Source: Rhabditoides inermis
Lineage: Eukaryota; Nematoda; Chromadorea; Rhabditida; Rhabditidae
Direction: 5' to 3'
Assembly (NCBI GenBank): GCA_963966185.1
Contig: CAWZYM010000070.1
Span: 332,501 to 396,500 of the forward strand
Length of the DNA: 64,000 nt
The notes beneath the pieces are model-generated. The model was not told the DNA's origin and did not search any database. It was given only the letters and a program-made list of their open reading frames with translations. The position numbers were made by a program, and so were the translations under genes. Shown piece by piece: positions 22,236 through 34,862 of this stretch. Every line of letters begins with the position of its first letter. Within the stretch, counting starts at the first letter, position 1.

Positions 22236-22812
22236 GCGGTGCCGTTGCCCAGATTGAACTGTCTCGAAAAGGTACGGATAGAACACAGCGGGTAGATGGT
22301 CTCCCGAGTGTCCGTTTGACGTCACGTGGGTACCACTCAGTGACGGCGCGTGTCCATCGTCCATCGTCCCTCCTGATCAAGTGCCCATCGGGGTTTGCCC
22401 TGGCGCATGTACCGCAGCGGATTCTAGTTCTTCTCATCTCCTCGCTGCTAACTCATCCCTTCGCAGCGTGTAGCCCCACTATGATTCACATACTACAACT
22501 AGTAAAACAACACATCATTTCTTCAACTATTGCTACAATTAAATTGAGATCTGCAAAAAGCAAAACGTCCGTTTGACATGGTACATGAAATGATATCACC
22601 CAGATATACCAGTACCTTATGATATCACTCAGTGACGGCACGTGCCCATCATTCTTCCTGGTCATTGGTATAACACAAATCATATAATCAATAATCAATC
22701 AAACAGTTTATAACATTCATTTAACCATCGAATCAAAAATTAATAAGGCACAGAGAAAGTCACATGAAATCATCGTTAATTGTAAGAATTGTAAGGAGTG
22801 TTGGAAGGGGGC
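22236..22812. other. Spacer between two minus-strand genes
   Basis: No gene supported. A segment CACTCAGTGACGGC(G/A)(C)GTG(T/C)CCATC occurs twice, near 22336 and 22627, each after GTCCGTTTGAC, so it is a diverged duplication. It probably includes the promoter of the MGN-start gene. Confidence 0.45.
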
Positions 22813-23907
22813 CTAGTAGCCAGCGAGATGCCTGAGCTTGGCAGACAGCGCGTCAGTGAAACGGGAGGCAGAGTGGAGGGGGGAAGAGTACTCGCACGGT
22901 GACAAGACGGACAGACTGGTGGAGCTGAAGAGAGAGAGAGGGAGACAGGGAGGGAGGAAGAGAGAGAGAGAGGGAGGAGAGAGGGGGGAAGAAGAGAGAG
23001 GATACCTTGAGAACAGAGAGAGCGAGCCGTTTGCCCACGTGATGCAGCTCATCAGTTGTGATAGTTGTGATCTCTCTCCCCTTCCCCTCCCTCTCTCCAT
23101 ACCGTGAGATGTGATGCGAGAACGAGTGATGCGGCGGCAGTATGGCTTGGCGACATGTGCGCCATAGTGTACTCGAGAATCGCCACCTGAGTACGGTAGG
23201 TACAGTAGGTATAAAGTACAGTACTCCGTACTTCTCCAAAGTAGCGTGCGAGTGTGTGAATCTGGACGGATACTTCTAGCTGTCTCTCCAGCAGACGCAG
23301 CATAGAGATAGAGGAAGGGCGGGAGAGGTCCCACGAGACAGAATGGAGGATCAGCAAGATGAAGGAAGGATGGAATGTGGATCTGGTCATCCCGAGAGTG
23401 CGAGTAGTCGTCAGGATGATCCCTCCCTCTCCCTCTCCCTCTCCCTCTCCCCTGGCGGCAGAGTCTGGATTACTGTACTATGCCCGGGTTACTGTAATGT
23501 GCCGTATACCTTCCTGGGCGGATCGTCGACGGGGAGGGAGGCGGGTCGAGCGATATGGGTGGGGGTATGATGGAAGTAGCGGGGTCGGGTTTGAGATTGA
23601 GAGGCGGCAACGGCTTGAGCACATTCCGCACGTTCTGCGCGTTGTTGTTGGAGACGTTCTCGGGTGCGAGGGCGAGTCGGTTCATAGCCGCCACCAGCGA
23701 CGTCTTCTGCCGCACGTCGCGCATCTGCTGGGTGGCCATGGGGCGGGGCGTAAGGGGGCGGGCGTAAGGGGGCGGGGCGTGTGGAGTCAGTTGGCGGTCA
23801 GTGGAGGAGCGCGTTGTCGAGTCTTTCTCAACTGGCGCGTCCGTCGCTCGTTGCCGACTTTTACGCTGCAATCGCGTCTGGAAAACGGCAGGGAAATCAG
23901 GATGCAA
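22813..23907 (-). CDS. Mitotic (A/B-type) cyclin, only C-terminal cyclin box visible
   Basis: The exon ending near 23535 encodes a basic, Pro-rich, probably disordered region. It includes RDVRQKTSLVAAMNRLALAP and a destruction-box-like RLALAPEN. The next exons encode SRPSSISMLRLLERQLEV, QIHTLARYFGE, VAILEYTMAHMSPSHTAAAS LVLA and a final CEYSSPLHSASRF ending KLRHLAGY. This order matches the C-terminal cyclin fold ('QHTLAKYLMELtm..yP.SkiAAaalyLA' and 'KYSS.k'). The N-terminal box, which normally binds CDK, was not found: only about 150 bp, partly a CTCCCT microsatellite, lies between the two parts. The last exon joins in the conserved frame only with a one-base adjustment. A 5' exon upstream of 23890 is possible. 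Either the gene is defective or the assembly lost sequence at the microsatellite. Confidence 0.55.
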
Positions 23908-25349
23908 AGTATTTTGGATGATTTAATCGAATGAAATGAACTGGCGTGTTTATTGTTTGGCCAGCCAGTGTCCTTTGTATAACACACATTACAAATCTAT
24001 AACTCGCATACTACACTATGCACTGTGAACACATGCTCAGCTCCACTTCTACCCGCTCACTCAACCATCAAATTACAAGTGTCTCACTCACCCGTCTGCG
24101 CTCTCTCCACCTGCCACACTCTCTCGCACCCTTTCACACGCTCTCCTCCCTCTCACCACCAGTGTAGCCATTATGCAAATTGAGGGCAGGTGGCAGGTGT
24201 GGATAGTTGCCACCCGACTGCCCACAAAAGCCACGAAGAGGAGAACATCCAACTGAATTCACTGATCTGGCCAGTAATCCTAGAATTCTTCAGACACTCT
24301 TTATTATCAGATTAAATATCGTATCACCTCCTTTCATATATTCCTTTTAGTCAGTTTTACTTTATTTCCTGTTTTATGTGTTAGTATAATTTGTGGGATT
24401 TCTCCCTCGTTCATAGCAAATATGGAAAGGTGACATGCAGTCTATAAATCATAACACTTATCGCGCTAAAGTAGGTATTTAGTGTAAGCTTTTAAACGTA
24501 TGTCTTCAAAATGTAAAGTGCTAGTAAATAATTCAACATTAATTAAGAACATATTAACGTTTTTATAGCTTGATCACAACACGTCCTCTAATGTTATATC
24601 GCCATCTCTCTCTCTCCCCTCTCTCTCCCTCCCTCCCTCTCTCCCTCCCTCTCTCTCTCCAATGCGGAAGTAAAGGGGTGCATTGATTTTGTATCTCATC
24701 AGTAATAATCGGCTTGCGTGGGAGCAAAAATGATTCATCATATTTTTACAACTTTATTGTATCAATCCTCTAGGGATAAATTAAGACCACATTTTTCACG
24801 AATGATGACTTCTCGATATCTTGATATCTTGATCTTGATATATTATAGTGATTTAGTTGATTTTTGTTTCGATTCTCGCTTCGGTCTCACATTTGACGGC
24901 TATTCTCGTTTTCTGACTGAGCTGAGCTGTGGCTCTAATGGCTCGCTCGTCACTAACACACCACGTATATTTTGTATCCCTGTATAATTTCTGAGAATTT
25001 ACTGTTAGATTGTATCATCTCTCCCCCTCTCGCTCCCCCCTCTCTCTCTCCGTTCAGTCTGACCGTTACCTGGTATGATGTGACCGGTTGCTCCCCCGCC
25101 AGGTAACCATAGTCACCGTGGCTGGAGAGAGAGCTGCCTGAGGGGATTGCCTCAGGCACACAATCGATCTACCCCCGACAGCCGACGAACGCCCCTCATT
25201 CACTCACCACCATATCGATAATCACTCAATGTATTGTGTTCTCTCTCTCCCCCCTTTCCCTTACTTGTTATTCCCCTACCTTAGTCAATCCCCCTCGCCG
25301 GAAATGCCTCGGGCGCCGGCAACAACTGTAGGCGATCAGTATAGAGAGT

Positions 25350-25390
<41 letters not shown>

Positions 25391-26078
25391 GGGGGGGGGG
25401 GTGAGAGAGTCTATTTCTGTTTGTATGTGCGTGGCATTTGCTAGTCACTCCACCGTCATTGTTTCTCTCGTGTCGTCACTCATTGTTCCGTAAGCCTGCG
25501 GACACAACACCCTGTCTCTGTCTCAGAACACTTTTGTATCATTCCAGTGATCAGACTAGAGTGATGTTTCTGCTACATTCCTCTTTTTGTGGATTGAAAT
25601 GCAGTATGTGTGCAAACTGAGTGGGAAAGGGGAGTGAGTGCCTCTCACCTTTCATCCTCCAGTCACCTGCTACATAGCAGTCGAATTATTCATCCACGCG
25701 CACCTCACTATCTCTCCCCCCTCTCTCCCCTTCCTCCCTCCCTCTCTCTCTCCTTCCTCCCTCTCCCTCTCTCTTCTACCAACTTTTTCGTGTCACAATT
25801 AGAAATTCTCCTTCATCGATTATATTAGTAGTAGGAAGTGTCTCGATATACCACATACTTCATCTCTCTTCCGATAGAGTGCTAACAGTCATATATCTAT
25901 TAAATCTCACGTCTTCGTATCTTCGTTACATCCGAGTGATTAACCAGATAAGCATAAGCTCACTTTGTTTGCCATTTTTTCATAACGCCATTTGAACTGA
26001 TTCCATCCGCATTTTTGTCCAGAACTATACTTGCATATTAATATTATTGTATATTTGTCTAATTCGCATATTTGTAGG
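23908..26078. other. 2.1 kb intergenic region
   Basis: No supported gene. It contains CT-rich tracts (24605-24660, 25700-25775) and a (GA)n tract (25350-25388). Short open frames, for example 24718-24987, show no recognisable domain. It separates a minus-strand gene from MAPK15 on plus, so it holds two divergent promoters. GT/AG-bounded 5' UTR exons of MAPK15 may be hidden here, because an acceptor (TTTGTAG) lies immediately before its start codon. Confidence 0.45.
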
Positions 26079-29000
26079 ATGACAGAAGAGGTCGATGCTC
26101 ACATCGTCGACAAATTCGAGCTGCAAAAACGGCTGGGAAAAGTACGAATTACCTGTGCACATTTCACGTTTCTTCTAATCGATTGCCTTACTCTACTATT
26201 ACTTTCAGGGCGCATATGGAATAGTTTGGAAGGCAATCGACCGAAGGACCAACGAAACGGTAGCCCTCAAAAAGGTACCTTGTTTGAAATTATCATACGC
26301 ATACCTTTTTTTTGAAAACATACTCTCCTTTCCGACACCCACTCATGTTGTTATGTCGTTTGTCTCTAGCCAGACCAATGCATTCACATCTCATTTACCT
26401 GACACGTTTACCCCCGATTGTGTTTGTTCCTAGTCTATAGTATATACATACAAGGAAACGTATGTCAGGAACAGGCTTCCGTATTCCTTCTCACGAGTGG
26501 GAACACCTTGTGGGAAGCCGTTGGAATAGTGTGTGATGTGTGAATAGAGAAAAAAGAGAGAAACGCTGCTTGGAAACCGTTTTAATAGATGAATTAGAGA
26601 GGGCGCGCCAGCGCCCTCTCGTTTGTACTGGATGTCCCCGCGCGCTAGAATGCTCAAAAACGACTTTTCCCGGATGAAGCACTTTTCCTCATTTTGAAGT
26701 GATTTCCACTGTTACATTGCATTCACATCTCTATTCGATAGAGTTATAGAAAGTTGTATTGAGTTTGATTGAATTTGAAGCGAGATACGGAGAGTCCGCA
26801 TTCGAGTGCGGATTGAGATTGGTGTCGGGCGGGCGGGCGGGCGTCGGACAATCGCTTTCGCCCCGCCCCCTCTGTGTGTGAGTGAGAGAGAGAGGCGAAT
26901 AGCGGGTGCGCGTCGGTATCCTCGCAGCGAATCGCGAACGTGTATGAAAATATAATTTTGTGAAACAAAACTTAAGAAAAGGACAGATATTATCTTTCAA
27001 AAGTACTTCCAAGTAAAAGTAGTTGGTTTGTACTGTTGTCTCAGTTGAGCAAAAGGACTGACATGTTTTCAATGGAGACATGTGCAAACAGGCTCTCAGC
27101 ATTATTCGACGTGTTATGTTACAACAGAAGTTGTGTTTTTAGATAATAACTGCATAACTTTGTAAACGCGTTCATTATAATATGGCCGCTTTGCACTGGT
27201 ATGAGAGAGAGAGAGCCTGTTGGCACATGTCTCCATTGAAAACATGTCAGTCCTTTTGCTCAACTGAGACAACAGTACAAACCAACTACTTTTACTTGGA
27301 AGTACTTTTGAAAGATAATATCATTTGTTAAAGCACTATTCAAAGCCACGTGTAGAAATGACTCCGAGAGGAATAGAGATTATCTAAATCGATGCAAATA
27401 CGTTTCACAAAGAACAATGATACGTTTTGAGATCTTCGATGCATTTCGAAATCAGACGGACTCACAGAGGACATTTCGGGAAGTGATGTTCCTGCAGGAA
27501 TTCGGACGGCATCCCAACGTCATCAAACTATTCAACATACACAAAGCAGACAACGACAGGTGAGAACGACGGCTGGCAGGGTTGCATTGCTGGAATGACA
27601 ATGTGTGTTTTATAATCAATAGACTGTACTGTGTACAAGACAAGAGAGATATTAATGAAACAACAATATTGGTATATTGGTCCTCTTGATTCCCTTTTTA
27701 ATAGCTTTGTAGAACAGTGGTATAAGTCTTCTTAGAAAAATGTTGTGAGTTTCATCTCACAAGTCACAAGTCTTCTTAAAGGAATGTACCACTCTAAATT
27801 TATTGTTCTCAATTTCGTTCATAATGTAATATGATAATCTTGTCAAAATTAGCCGTCCAATGAGTCTATGAAATGTGAAAAATAATTGTTTTTAAATATT
27901 AATACAAAATTATTATTTTACTACGATAAAACAAACAACGATGAACTTACTGTTTTTATGCCACACTTCTGACATTTAGAGATTTTTGAGCGGTCGGTTG
28001 TTTATTCCGGTTTCGGTGATATAATAAAGCATTGGGTACACAAGCCGTCATCAGCTGTTCAGCTGATATTTTTACTTTTTGATGTTTGTTCGCTGTTGCA
28101 TGTATATATTTTGTATTTTTTTTTATAATAGTCATGTTTCTTAGAAGTAGGTGTTGTTGTCTTTTTATTCGATTTCATATCTATCGATTTCAACAAACAG
28201 CCAGTTCACTCATATCATTCATTCTCCTACGTGTTTTCGCGTCTTATTCCTTCTTCGTGATCCATGATGTATTGATAACGAGCGTGCCTTACCACTCTTG
28301 ATGTCTCGCCCGCTATCGTCTTCTACCGTTCGCGCTGTGTCCGCTACTTATCGGTTTAATTACCCAAGTTTTACTGTTTTAGTGCAGACCTGCTCCCCTG
28401 TAGGATCCGCCTTCTTCCGTGCCCCTCGTCGCCTCCGGACCCAAATCATCCAGGACCGTTCAGTGAATCACTCCTCCTTCTTTCCTTCTTTATCACTCCC
28501 CCTTCTTTCCTTCTTTTGCATTGAACTTGTTGTGTGTATGTTATTCATCGCCGACTACTGTTATGTTATCATTGTCAAATAATTGGAGCACCTATACTTC
28601 TCATAATATTGTTTGTTTGTATCATTTGCAATGATAAAACAATTTACCAAGAACGTGTTGTGTTGTGTGGAAGAAACCCAATAATTGACATGTACAATAC
28701 AGTTACCCGTAAATCCAAAACCGATGTAACATTCACATCATTTCAACAAGAATGCAGTATTGCATTGATTTTATAGGTCAGAAAATACTATGCAACGATA
28801 TGTAAAAACAAATTATAATCAATACAAGTGGATTAGGGAATAAGGCACGCAGCGCCACTATGTGGCCAAGAAGGGGAAGCGAGACAGGATGCCTGGTCTC
28901 AATCAATCAATTAACAAATGCAATCAATAAACAAACAACGTGAACCGTATGAAACATATAGCGAACAATGCAGCGAACAACTCTTCTATCCCAAAAGTGA

Positions 29001-30735
29001 ACCCGACGACAGCGAGAAGATCTTGCCGCTCCAGTTGACGCGCACCTTGTTCTCCTCTTCTGCGCCGTTCACCTGATGATCAATCAAGTATGGTAACATG
29101 TACAACAATAAAACAAACCGACGACGGTCGGGGTTCAACACCAACTCACCACGGAGACTCGATGTCGCCCTCACGCTCAAAGTCCGGCAGCTGCGCCTCC
29201 ATCTATAACGCTGGGTTGTTTACGAATGAATAATTGAAAAAGAAACAAACACAACAACAACAACAACAACTATTACTACTACTACAAACCTTAGCGCACC
29301 TGTTGAAAAAGGGCGGGTATGTGCGGCGGGATGTGCGGCGAGCGGTTTCTTGCACGAGGCTGTGCTTGGTGAAGTTGCGCTGCGTGTGCTGCCTCGACCC
29401 ACCCTGTTCACTCCTCAGCGACATCTGCACAGTCGCCTAGAACAAGTCAATCAATCATACTGTGTAACACGCAGACAGTCGATTTCACATCCTATCAACG
29501 ATGTTTGCCTAAATCAGTTCAATGATGCGTTCACGAGAAGTGTAGAGGCGAAAGCAAGAATGATGACACGGCATTGTTGTACTAGATCCTAGTAAATACG
29601 CAATTTAACAAATTAAATATGCACCCACCTTGTGTGTGTGTTGGTTATCTCCCGAGCCGCACTCGTCGTTCCATGCTCACCTCGCTGTATTCAATGCTCA
29701 CCTCGCATCGTATCATTCGACAGCGGCACTGAAGCTGATATAAGATATTCCAAAACACTAGCGATACATTTCATATACTAAATTCATCACGTACAATCTC
29801 ACAATATATTTTAAAGCTGAAAAAAACAGCTCACCTACGACCGTCCCGCCTTGTTCGACTCGGGCTTGTATCACCACCCACCGCACAGACCCGCGCTAAA
29901 CAAGGTCGTATAAAATCCATAAAAATATAGTAAAAAACGATTTTAATGATTAATTGAATAATGCAACTTACCGTGTGGCGCATTGATACGCGGTTGTCGT
30001 GCTGGTGAGGCAGATACAGGCTGCTGCTCAGCTCCCCACTCTCACTGAGTCAGCAGCCTGAGTCGGCAGCCAGCCCCATCCTGTCCTGATTGTGCAGAAG
30101 CTGCCGGATCAGCCTGATACACCAACTAAAACACGCTAGACGATATTCGCGTCCTTCGGGAATATTTCGAAATTGACGGATCAACACAAAACGGCAAAAT
30201 AAATGAAATATGGGCGGTCGAGTGTAATAGAACGAAACAAGTGTTATTCGTGAATAAATAAACAACAAAAACATAAATATACCAAAGCAAAAACACAAAT
30301 TATATGTGAAACCAATAAAAACACAAGAATCGAGCCGTGTCGAGTCGCTCTCACAACCACCCGGTTTCCCGCGCGGCCATACCACACTCCTTGAGTGCGT
30401 GCACAAGGGTTCCGCATGAGAATATCACTATACACTACGCATTTATAACCACATTTTTATGTACTTCTTAGAAAATTTAAAAATATTATTTCATGAAATT
30501 TCATTTCTATTTTATATCATTAATATGGTATATATCATACTTGCATACTCAAATTTAGAGTGGTATACTCCTTTAAAACAAGTTCCGGAATGACGACGGA
30601 CATTTTCGCCGTGGGACCACAACCACAATTAAAGTTCAACGCGTGTGAAGAAAGACTAAACGCTCTCTCTTTTTATTTCTCTCTCCCCCTCCTCCTCCTC
30701 TCTCTCTCTGTCTGTCTATGTCTCTCTTTCTCTTT

Positions 30736-30774
<39 letters not shown>

Positions 30775-31131
30775 TCATGCCTCAACGAACTTGACAAAAA
30801 ATAACATGTGAAATTGTGCGTGCCGAAACGCTGTTCCCACAAGAAACATTAACACAAGAATCAATAACTGTAGACCATCGATAATATTGATTTTCAGGGA
30901 CATTTATCTGGTATTCGAATTCATGGAGGCAGATCTGCACAATGTCATCAAGAAAATGACTATTCTCAAGGTATGATTGCGTGAAAATGAAAAAGTCAGA
31001 CTTTTCGAATTCGACTCCATAACACGTGTGAAGCATAGATCACTGTTCGATAAGTTCATAGTAGCACTGGTGAGTATAATGTGGTGTAATCTGCAACGAT
31101 GCATGCATTAGACGCCGATGCTTTCACCGTG

Positions 31132-31165
<34 letters not shown>

Positions 31166-33720
31166 CAGGAAGTTGCATTAGCATTAGTTACTCACGAGTG
31201 TGCTACCATCTAATTTCTAGTAGAAAGATCAAATGCGTATATCCGCGAACGTGTTAAGAGTGGAAGAAAAGGCGCGTGAAAGAAAGTCTGGTGTTAGTGG
31301 CAAGATGGAAGATGTATGTAGAGAGAAATGAAGAAAGGGAAATAGAAACTGTTTCTTCCTCTTTTCCATTTCAGGAGGTGCACAAACAGTATATCATGTG
31401 CCAACTCTTCCGAGCCATTCGATTCCTCCACTCCGGAAACGTACTCCATCGGTCGGTGAAACGTATACAAACATATATGTTATATGTGTCTGAAACGTAT
31501 GATGATGGAAGTTGTTTGCAGCTACTTGTAAATTCATGTTCACACATAAAAGCCACGAATGGCATCGAAGTCTGCTCTGTTCTAAAAGTGCATTCCACAA
31601 CAATACGGATATTTCGCAATCCGGCTTACATGTGCAATAACAGGGCTAAAGGACCAATTGCATGCGTGAATTATTAGAAAAAAAGACGTTTGTTCATAAA
31701 ATTAGTTCTTTCTCATCTTTCATGACGTGAGAAAAGCTGAAAGGAATATGAATATATCACTCCGCTAATTTGTATCATCACATGTGGATGGAATTGTAGG
31801 AACAAGTTACAAGTACAAGAAGTAGTAGACAAGATGTGTTTGCAGTGACTTGAAGCCGTCGAATGTTCTTCTGGATGCGGACTGTCGTGTGAAACTGGCG
31901 GACTTCGGACTCGCACGCTCCCTCTCATCCCTAGAAGACTACCCAGAGGGACAGAACATGCCAGAACTCACGGTATCATAGTCAATACTCTTAGTTTAGT
32001 TCTTACAGTGCTTTAGTTCTTTAGTTCTAGTTCAGTTCTTGCATGTTCAGTTTAGTTCTTGTTAGTGAATGGAGAGAAGAAGAGCGTTCCGACAAGGAAC
32101 CTTGTTTTTAGGAGTACGTAGCGACGCGGTGGTACCGCAGTCCGGAGATCCTCTTGGCAGCAAAGAGATACACAAAGGTGAGCGAACGCCAAATGGTTAT
32201 ACTGTTCTTGAATTGAAGTTTGTCTTCTGCAGAGATACATTGCTGAAATATTTCCACTTCACTGATGAGTATAGTCTATCGGAAACGACTTGAACTTTCC
32301 ATTCAGAAATGTTTGTAATGTGAAAGGTATGTATTTGAGGGTGTGGACATGTGGTCGCTTGGCTGCATTCTGGCTGAGATGCTATTGGGAAGGGCTCTCT
32401 TCCCTGGAACATCCACCATCAACCAGATAGAGAAGATAATGAACACCATCGCACGACCCAACAAGGTGGGCGAGTCTCAGTGGGAGGGGCTAAGGGGGCG
32501 GAGTCTAAGTGGGCGTGGCTTGCAGGGCGACATCGACTCGATCGGCTCTCACTACGCGGCGAGTGTGCTGGAGAAGATGCCGTCTCGACCGCGGAAGCCC
32601 CTCGATGCCCTCCTCGCAGCAAACAACCACAACGCCATAGACCTCATCAATCGGTCTGTTGTTTGTTTGTTTGTTTGTTTACATCTTTTTTCAGGTTGTT
32701 GTTGTTCGCGCCGCACAAGCGTCTGACAGTAGAGCAGTGTCTGGTTCATCCCTATGTGCTGCAGGTCTTGTTTTTGTTTCAAAACCTTACCTTTCCACAT
32801 CACGGTCTCATAAAAAGTGTCTCTCTCAGGCGATATAACGTGTTTCACCTACAATTCATCTTTTCCAGTTCCACTCTCCCACAGATGAACCCGTGCTGAA
32901 CTATGACGTCACACCGCCCCTCCCCGATCATATCCAGGTAGTCTAACGATTCATTGTCCATTTAATACTAGATATTTACTGATTTATTGATTTACAGCTC
33001 TCCATTGACGACTATCGCAACAAGCTGTACGAAATGATGTCTCGCGACAAAACCCACATCCGAAGAATCCATCACGAGAAAATCAAGCCGGTGAGATATT
33101 GATTTATTGATTTAGTTATCGATCGATTTACAGGTGGAGAGGAAGAGCACGATTCCCTCTACTCATTCGAACAACAACTACCACTCGAACGGTCACTCGA
33201 ATGGCCACGCCCCCTCCGGCCACGCCCCCTCTCACTCGGTGAACGCGACTCCTACGCAAAACAGACACAACGGATTCGTACAGCATGTCAATCACAATGG
33301 GGTCAGTGGTTGATTGTGGGATCACTTGTTTACATATTTGTTTACAGGAAAGAACCGCCCCTATTGCACAGGCAGAGTGCTCGGATACTGACTATGACAC
33401 TGCGAGGAGTGCGGCGAGGTGAGGAGAGAGGGGAGAGAGAGAGAGAGAGAGAGGGGGTGGAGAGAGAGGGAGAGAGAGAGAGAGAGAGGGGGGAGAGAGA
33501 GAGAGAGAGGAAAGGAGAGAGAAGAGAAAAGAGAGAGAGAGAGGGGTGAGATAGTTAGGTTTAGAAATTTCAGGCAGCTGCAAGGAAGCGCCTCGGTCGA
33601 CAAGCAGCCATACGTTCCAAGCACACCGGAAGACACAATCAGGGCGAGGGGTGAGTGGGAGAGAGAGAGAGGAGAAAGAGAGAGAGAGAGAGTGAAAGAG
33701 AGAAAGAGAGAAAGAGAGAC

Positions 33721-33773
<53 letters not shown>

Positions 33774-34047
33774 CATGCGAACGTACTGACCATGTGCCCT
33801 TTGAGAGCGCGCTCAATCGGCCGATTCGCGCACTTCCACCAAACAACAGTCTCCACACTCGCGAAGTGACAGTGCCAAGGTATCGTTTTGTGAACAAAAT
33901 GTTTTAAACTATGTATAGTTAGGATGTGACGTTGTGTGTTTGTAGGGCAAGGAGCGTCGGAAGAGCGGGGAGAGGGGACGTCTTTTTTCCGCACTCAAAC
34001 CCAGCAAGCTCATGCACAACACACGACTCATCAGCAACGTACACTGA
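26079..34047 (+). CDS. MAPK15: MAPK15 (ERK7/ERK8) protein kinase
   Basis: Atypical MAP kinase. The start at 26079 gives [20 protein letters not shown], then [21 protein letters not shown] (Gly loop, catalytic Lys), [40 protein letters not shown] and [18 protein letters not shown] (HRD split by an intron). These are followed by [11 protein letters not shown] (DFG), [18 protein letters not shown] (TEY activation motif), [34 protein letters not shown] and [12 protein letters not shown]. Then comes a His/Asn/Ser-rich tail with repeated [12 protein letters not shown], and finally a basic end [20 protein letters not shown], stop 34045-34047. MAPK15 autophosphorylates its TEY motif and acts in cilium formation and autophagy. 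The 3.3 kb intron between KADNDR (27560) and DIYLV (about 30900) is unusually long and may hold an antisense gene. Confidence 0.94.
26986..27322. mobile_element. Foldback MITE with about 115-bp arms, copy 1
   Basis: The ends GATATTATCTTTCAAAAGTA and inverted TACTTTTGAAAGATAATATC are perfect. Arms of about 115 bp match closely through CAGTTGAGCAAAAGGACTG and GTCTCCATTGAAAACATG. The spacer is about 110 bp. No transposase. It lies in a MAPK15 intron. The tips resemble the element at 57538-57847. Confidence 0.88.
28985..30060 (-). CDS. Possible antisense gene nested in a MAPK15 intron (tentative)
   Basis: Several minus-strand segments have coding-like composition and are bounded by AG/GT. They are [20 protein letters not shown] (about 29972-30045), [20 protein letters not shown] (about 29838-29900), [20 protein letters not shown] (29291-29441), [18 protein letters not shown] (about 29150-29205) and [20 protein letters not shown] ending SGSLLG with stop near 28985. 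The first two join in phase. I could not join the others without a frame conflict, and I recognise no domain. It could be a real gene with unseen exons, a decayed gene, or chance. Confidence 0.3.
30700..30772. repeat. (CT)n microsatellite in MAPK15 intron
   Basis: CT-rich tract with TCTTTC interruptions, about 125 bp before the DIYLVFEF exon. It offers a pyrimidine tract for splicing. Confidence 0.85.
33422..33772. repeat. Two GA microsatellite arrays inside MAPK15 introns
   Basis: Tracts at about 33422-33545 and 33658-33770 flank the small exon encoding [17 protein letters not shown]. On the coding strand they are pure purine, so the introns lack a normal polypyrimidine tract. They produce spurious Arg/Glu open frames. 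Confidence 0.92.
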
Positions 34048-34735
34048 GTACCGTACTTCTACGGTTACTGTACCTATCTATACTCATACTGTAGCCCCTT
34101 GGCTCACCGATCGAACTAGTCCCGAATTGCTCACGAAAGAGAGATGAGAGAGAGTATAGTAGAAATCACATTGTGATTACTGTAATTGTAAATGTCCTAG
34201 GTGTTTCAATTCTCTCTGCAAATACATTCTTGAGCGTCCGTTCTGGGTGATTTACGTTTTTCTGCAATACAATACTTATATGTTTTTCGTGATCTCTTGA
34301 GATGTTTTATTATCATTATTTTCAGTTTTATCTATGTAAAATGATTGTACTTTTGTGAACTGATAAATGTTTTGAATTCTCAATGGAAGCATATTGTTGC
34401 GTATTCATAATGGAACTTTGTCGATCGTGTTTAGTGAGAACTCTGCTTTCGCGCACATTGGCGTAACGAGACAATTACACCGCGAGGCAATCGGTCGCAG
34501 CGGACCCCTATGTCAAAACGGACCCGCCGAGGCTGTCAGGTGATAGGGATACCCGAGTATTACTGCGTCCCGGTGGTCCGCTAGCCGCCTGGTCCCCTAT
34601 TACTCGTCCAGTGTAAGCGAGAGGAGGGTGTCCTGATATATTGCTACCTCGGATTTGCGTCTTCTCTGATTCTAATATGGTGTTTCTTCGTGCATAGTGC
34701 CGCTTGGTGCAGTGTGTGTAGTGTGTGTTGCAGAC
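34048..34735. other. MAPK15 3' flank
   Basis: No supported gene; AT-rich in the first half. A segment around 34440-34620 is GC-richer without recognisable features. Confidence 0.4.
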
Positions 34736-34862
34736 ATGGCTCTGCTCACGCGGTCTCCGCGGGTGCGGTCTCCCCATCCCACATCGACCACCACTACACT
34801 ACTCGCAGAGGGCTTCACAGATGCAGCCTTCTATGGACAGAGTCGATACGACAACTACTGGT
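34736..34862 (+). CDS. Possible alternative first exon of the K2P channel
   Basis: ATG at 34736 opens MALLTRSPRVRSPHPTST, continues AEGFTDAAFYGQSRYDNY and ends at a GTAGG donor in phase 2. That phase joins correctly to the K2P exon at 36511. The same exon also joins to a mini-exon at 36348, so two alternative N-termini are possible. No transcript evidence is available; it may be chance. Confidence 0.3.

Noticed and set aside
24718..24987. 89-residue plus-strand frame
   Set aside because: No recognisable motif and no flanking splice or promoter signals.
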